Origin: Paracoccaceae bacterium | GTDB taxonomy: Bacteria > Pseudomonadota > Alphaproteobacteria > Rhodobacterales > Rhodobacteraceae | Length of the DNA stretch: 9,121 bases | Reading direction: 5' to 3' | Assembly: GCA_015485375.1 (NCBI GenBank) | Contig: WFTU01000154.1 | Location: forward strand, 1 to 9,121 | In this document: positions 6,771 through 9,121 of the stretch, one piece after another | Layout: every line of letters starts with the position of its first letter | Position numbering within the stretch: position 1 is the first letter of the stretch | Translations under genes and position numbers: made by a program | Notes under the pieces: generated by a model | Seen by the model: the letters and a program-made list of their open reading frames with translations, nothing else | Databases searched by the model: none | Told to the model about the DNA's origin: nothing

Positions 6771-9016
6771 GCGTTCACAAATCGAACCCGCATGACAGCG
6801 GCAAGGCGCATGTGACCGGCACGGCGCGCTATACCGACGACATCCCGCTGGTCAATCCGGTGCATCTGGCCTTCGGCCTGTCGGAGCGGGCGCATGCACG
6901 CATTACAGCCCTCGACCTTTCGGCGGTGCGCGCAGCCGAGGGCGTGGTGGAGGTGCTGACCACAGACGACCTGCCCGCCGCCAACGATGTTTCCGCCGCT
7001 GCCCATGACGAGCCGCTTCTGGCCGACGGCACCGTGCATTTCATCGGCCAGCCGATATTTCTGGTCGTGGCCGAAAGCCACCACGCCGCCCGTCGTGCTG
7101 CCCGTCTGGCCGTGGTCGAATACGACGACCTCCCCGCGATCCTGAGCATTGACGAGGCCCTCGCCGCCGACAGCAAATTCGAGGAGCCGTTGCAGTTCCT
7201 GAACGGCGACCCCGACGGCGCACTGGCCAAGGCCCCGCGCGTGATCGGGGGCAGCATGGAAATCGGCGGGCAAGAGCATTTCTATCTGGAGGGACAAGCC
7301 GCTGCCGCCGAGCCGGTGGAGGGCGACGTGATCGTCCATTCCTCTACCCAGCACCCGACCGAGGTCCAGCACAAGGTGGCCGAGGCGCTCGGCGTCCCGT
7401 TCCATTCCGTGCGCGTCGAGGTCCGGCGTATGGGTGGCGGTTTCGGCGGCAAGGAAAGTCAGGGAAACTCGCTGGCCGTGGCCTCGGCCATTGTGGCACT
7501 GCGCCTGAACCGGCCCGCGAAAATGCGCTATGACCGTGACGATGATATGGTGATCACCGGCAAACGCCATGATTTCCGCATCACATACCGCGCCGGTTTT
7601 GACGAAACCGGCCGCCTGCAAGCCATCGAGTTCGAACAGTTCGCCCGCTGCGGCTGGGCCATGGACCTGTCGCTGCCGGTGGCGGATCGGGCCATGCTGC
7701 ATGCCGACAATGCCTATTACCTGCCGAATGTGCGGATTACCTCGCACCGTTTGAAAACCAATACCGTTTCCAATACCGCCTATCGCGGTTTCGGCGGTCC
7801 GCAGGGTGTCGTCGGGATCGAGCGGGTGATGGACCATATCGCGCATGATCTGGGGCTGGACCCGCTGGAGGTGCGGCGCGCCAATTTTTATGGCGAGGGG
7901 CGCGATGTCACCCCCTATCACATGACCGTCGAGGACAATATCGCGCCGGAGCTGGTGGACGCGCTGGTCAAAAGCTCGAACTACCATATCCGCCGCGCCG
8001 GGATTGCCGAATTCAACGCCGAAAATCCGGTGCTGAAACGTGGCATTGCCCTGACGCCGGTGAAATTCGGCATTTCCTTCACGCTCACCCACCTCAATCA
8101 GGCCGGGGCGCTGGTGCATGTCTATGCCGACGGTTCGATCCATCTGAACCACGGCGGGACCGAGATGGGGCAGGGGCTGTTTACCAAGGTCGCGCAGGTG
8201 GCGGCGGAGGTCTTTGGCCAGCCGCTTTCGGCGGTGAAAATCACGGCGACGGATACCGGCAAGGTGCCGAACACCTCGGCCACGGCGGCGTCGTCGGGTT
8301 CGGATTTGAACGGCATGGCCTGCAAGAACGCCTGCGAGACGATCAAGGCGCGCCTGACGGAATTCGCGGCGGATAAATGGCAGGTTCCGGCCGAAGATAT
8401 CCGCTTTGCCGACGGGCAGGTGCATATCGGTTCGGACACCATCAGCTTTGCCGACCTGGTATCGCAGGCTTACGTCGCCCGTATTTCCCTGTCGGCCACG
8501 GGTTTCTACAAAACCCCGAAAATCCGCTGGGACCGTGTGGCAGGCAAGGGGCGGCCGTTCTACTATTTCTCCTACGGTGCGGCGGTGACCGAGGTGATCG
8601 TCGATACACTGACCGGCGAGAACCGCATCCTGCGCGCCGATGTGCTGCACGATGTCGGCAACAGCCTGAACCCCGCGCTCGACATCGGCCAGATCGAGGG
8701 GGCCTATGTGCAGGGTGCCGGCTGGCTGACGACCGAGGAACTGGTCTGGAACGACGACGGGCGGCTGATGACCCACGCGCCCAGCACCTATAAAATCCCG
8801 GCCTGCTCGGACCGCCCGCGCGAATTCAACGTGGCGCTTTATGATAACGAGAACCGCGAGGATACGATCTATCGTTCCAAAGCGGTGGGCGAGCCGCCGT
8901 TCATGCTCGGCATCTCGGCGTTTTTCGCGCTGTCGGATGCGCTGGGCGGCGACGACTATATCGCGCTCGACGCACCCGCCACGGCGGAGCGCTTGCTGAT
9001 GGCGGTTAAACCATGA
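6767..9016 (+). CDS. xdhB: Xanthine dehydrogenase large subunit (molybdenum-binding, XdhB)
   Basis: Catalytic subunit; it hydroxylates hypoxanthine and xanthine to urate at a molybdopterin centre. Length 749. The substrate pocket can be read off by alignment to the bovine and R. capsulatus enzymes: Gln195 (bovine Gln767), Glu230 in GGGFGGKE (bovine Glu802, R. capsulatus GluB232), Arg308 (bovine Arg880, R. capsulatus ArgB310), Arg340/Phe342 in YRGFGGPQ (bovine Arg912/Phe914), Phe438-Thr439 in KFGISFT (bovine Phe1009/Thr1010) and the catalytic base Glu709 in KAVGEPP (bovine Glu1261, R. capsulatus GluB730). This complete set argues for true xanthine dehydrogenase rather than aldehyde or CO oxidase. 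HGGTEMGQG (462-470) is a cofactor-binding loop. The spacing between the Arg and Glu landmarks is about 19 residues shorter than in R. capsulatus, seemingly in a surface loop near 374-392. The start and stop each overlap the neighbouring gene by 4 bp. Confidence 0.98.
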
Positions 9017-9121
9017 GCGTGCGGATTGTCATTGCCGAGCATTCCGGCTCCACCCCGCGCGGGGCGGGGACGGTGATGTGGGTGCATGACACCGGCCAAA
9101 GCGGCACCATCGGCGGCGGGG
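9013..9121 (+). CDS. xdhC: Xanthine dehydrogenase accessory protein XdhC (partial, C-terminus off the window)
   Basis: XdhC binds molybdenum cofactor, keeps it available for sulfuration and delivers it into XdhB; it is not part of the finished enzyme. Only the first 36 codons are in the window. They contain the two N-terminal family signatures, EHSGSTPRGAGTVM (9-22) and GTIGGG (31-36). The ATG lies in an ATGA overlap with the xdhB stop. An in-frame TAA at 9007-9009 excludes any earlier start, so the protein begins only about ten residues before the GSTPR motif. XdhC proteins I recall usually carry some 15-25 further residues here. The position directly after xdhAB is the classic order for alphaproteobacteria and supports the call. 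Confidence 0.9.
   Translation, partial: MSVRIVIAEHSGSTPRGAGTVMWVHDTGQSGTIGGG

Overview
The window looks like ordinary chromosome from a GC-rich alphaproteobacterium, most likely Rhodobacterales (Rhodobacteraceae/Paracoccaceae). This rests on GC-ending codons throughout, on XdhA/XdhB proteins that recall the Rhodobacter capsulatus enzyme motif for motif, and on small secreted proteins of a kind I associate with that group. I see no mobile element, CRISPR array, rRNA or tRNA gene. I did not find a convincing undescribed system. What merits a second look is mostly small-scale: regulatory repeats, a codon anomaly and gene-boundary details.

Left part (1-1420). Two minus-strand genes overlap by 29 bp: a small exported protein (343-639) and a two-helix membrane protein (371 down to the window edge, truncated). 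A 190-bp divergent spacer with short direct and inverted repeats separates them from a plus-strand exported protein (830-1366). That gene ends in a clean Rho-independent terminator with a GAAA loop (1392-1418).

Middle (1423-4893, minus strand). A complete dnaE encodes the replicative DNA polymerase III alpha subunit, 1156 residues. The catalytic aspartates and the sliding-clamp motif are intact, while the PHP domain has lost most of its metal ligands. dnaE converges on the small exported gene and diverges from the purine genes.

Right part (5011-9121, plus strand). A tightly coupled purine-catabolism operon runs uraH-xdhA-xdhB-xdhC, with 1-, 4- and 4-bp overlaps. XdhA (2x[2Fe-2S], FAD) and XdhB (molybdenum cofactor) form xanthine dehydrogenase, which oxidises hypoxanthine/xanthine to urate with NAD+. 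XdhC, cut off by the window edge, handles and inserts the sulfurated molybdenum cofactor. UraH hydrolyses 5-hydroxyisourate, the product of urate oxidation. The urate-oxidising enzyme and OHCU decarboxylase are not in the window. A perfect 18-bp inverted repeat just upstream of uraH is a good candidate operator for the operon.
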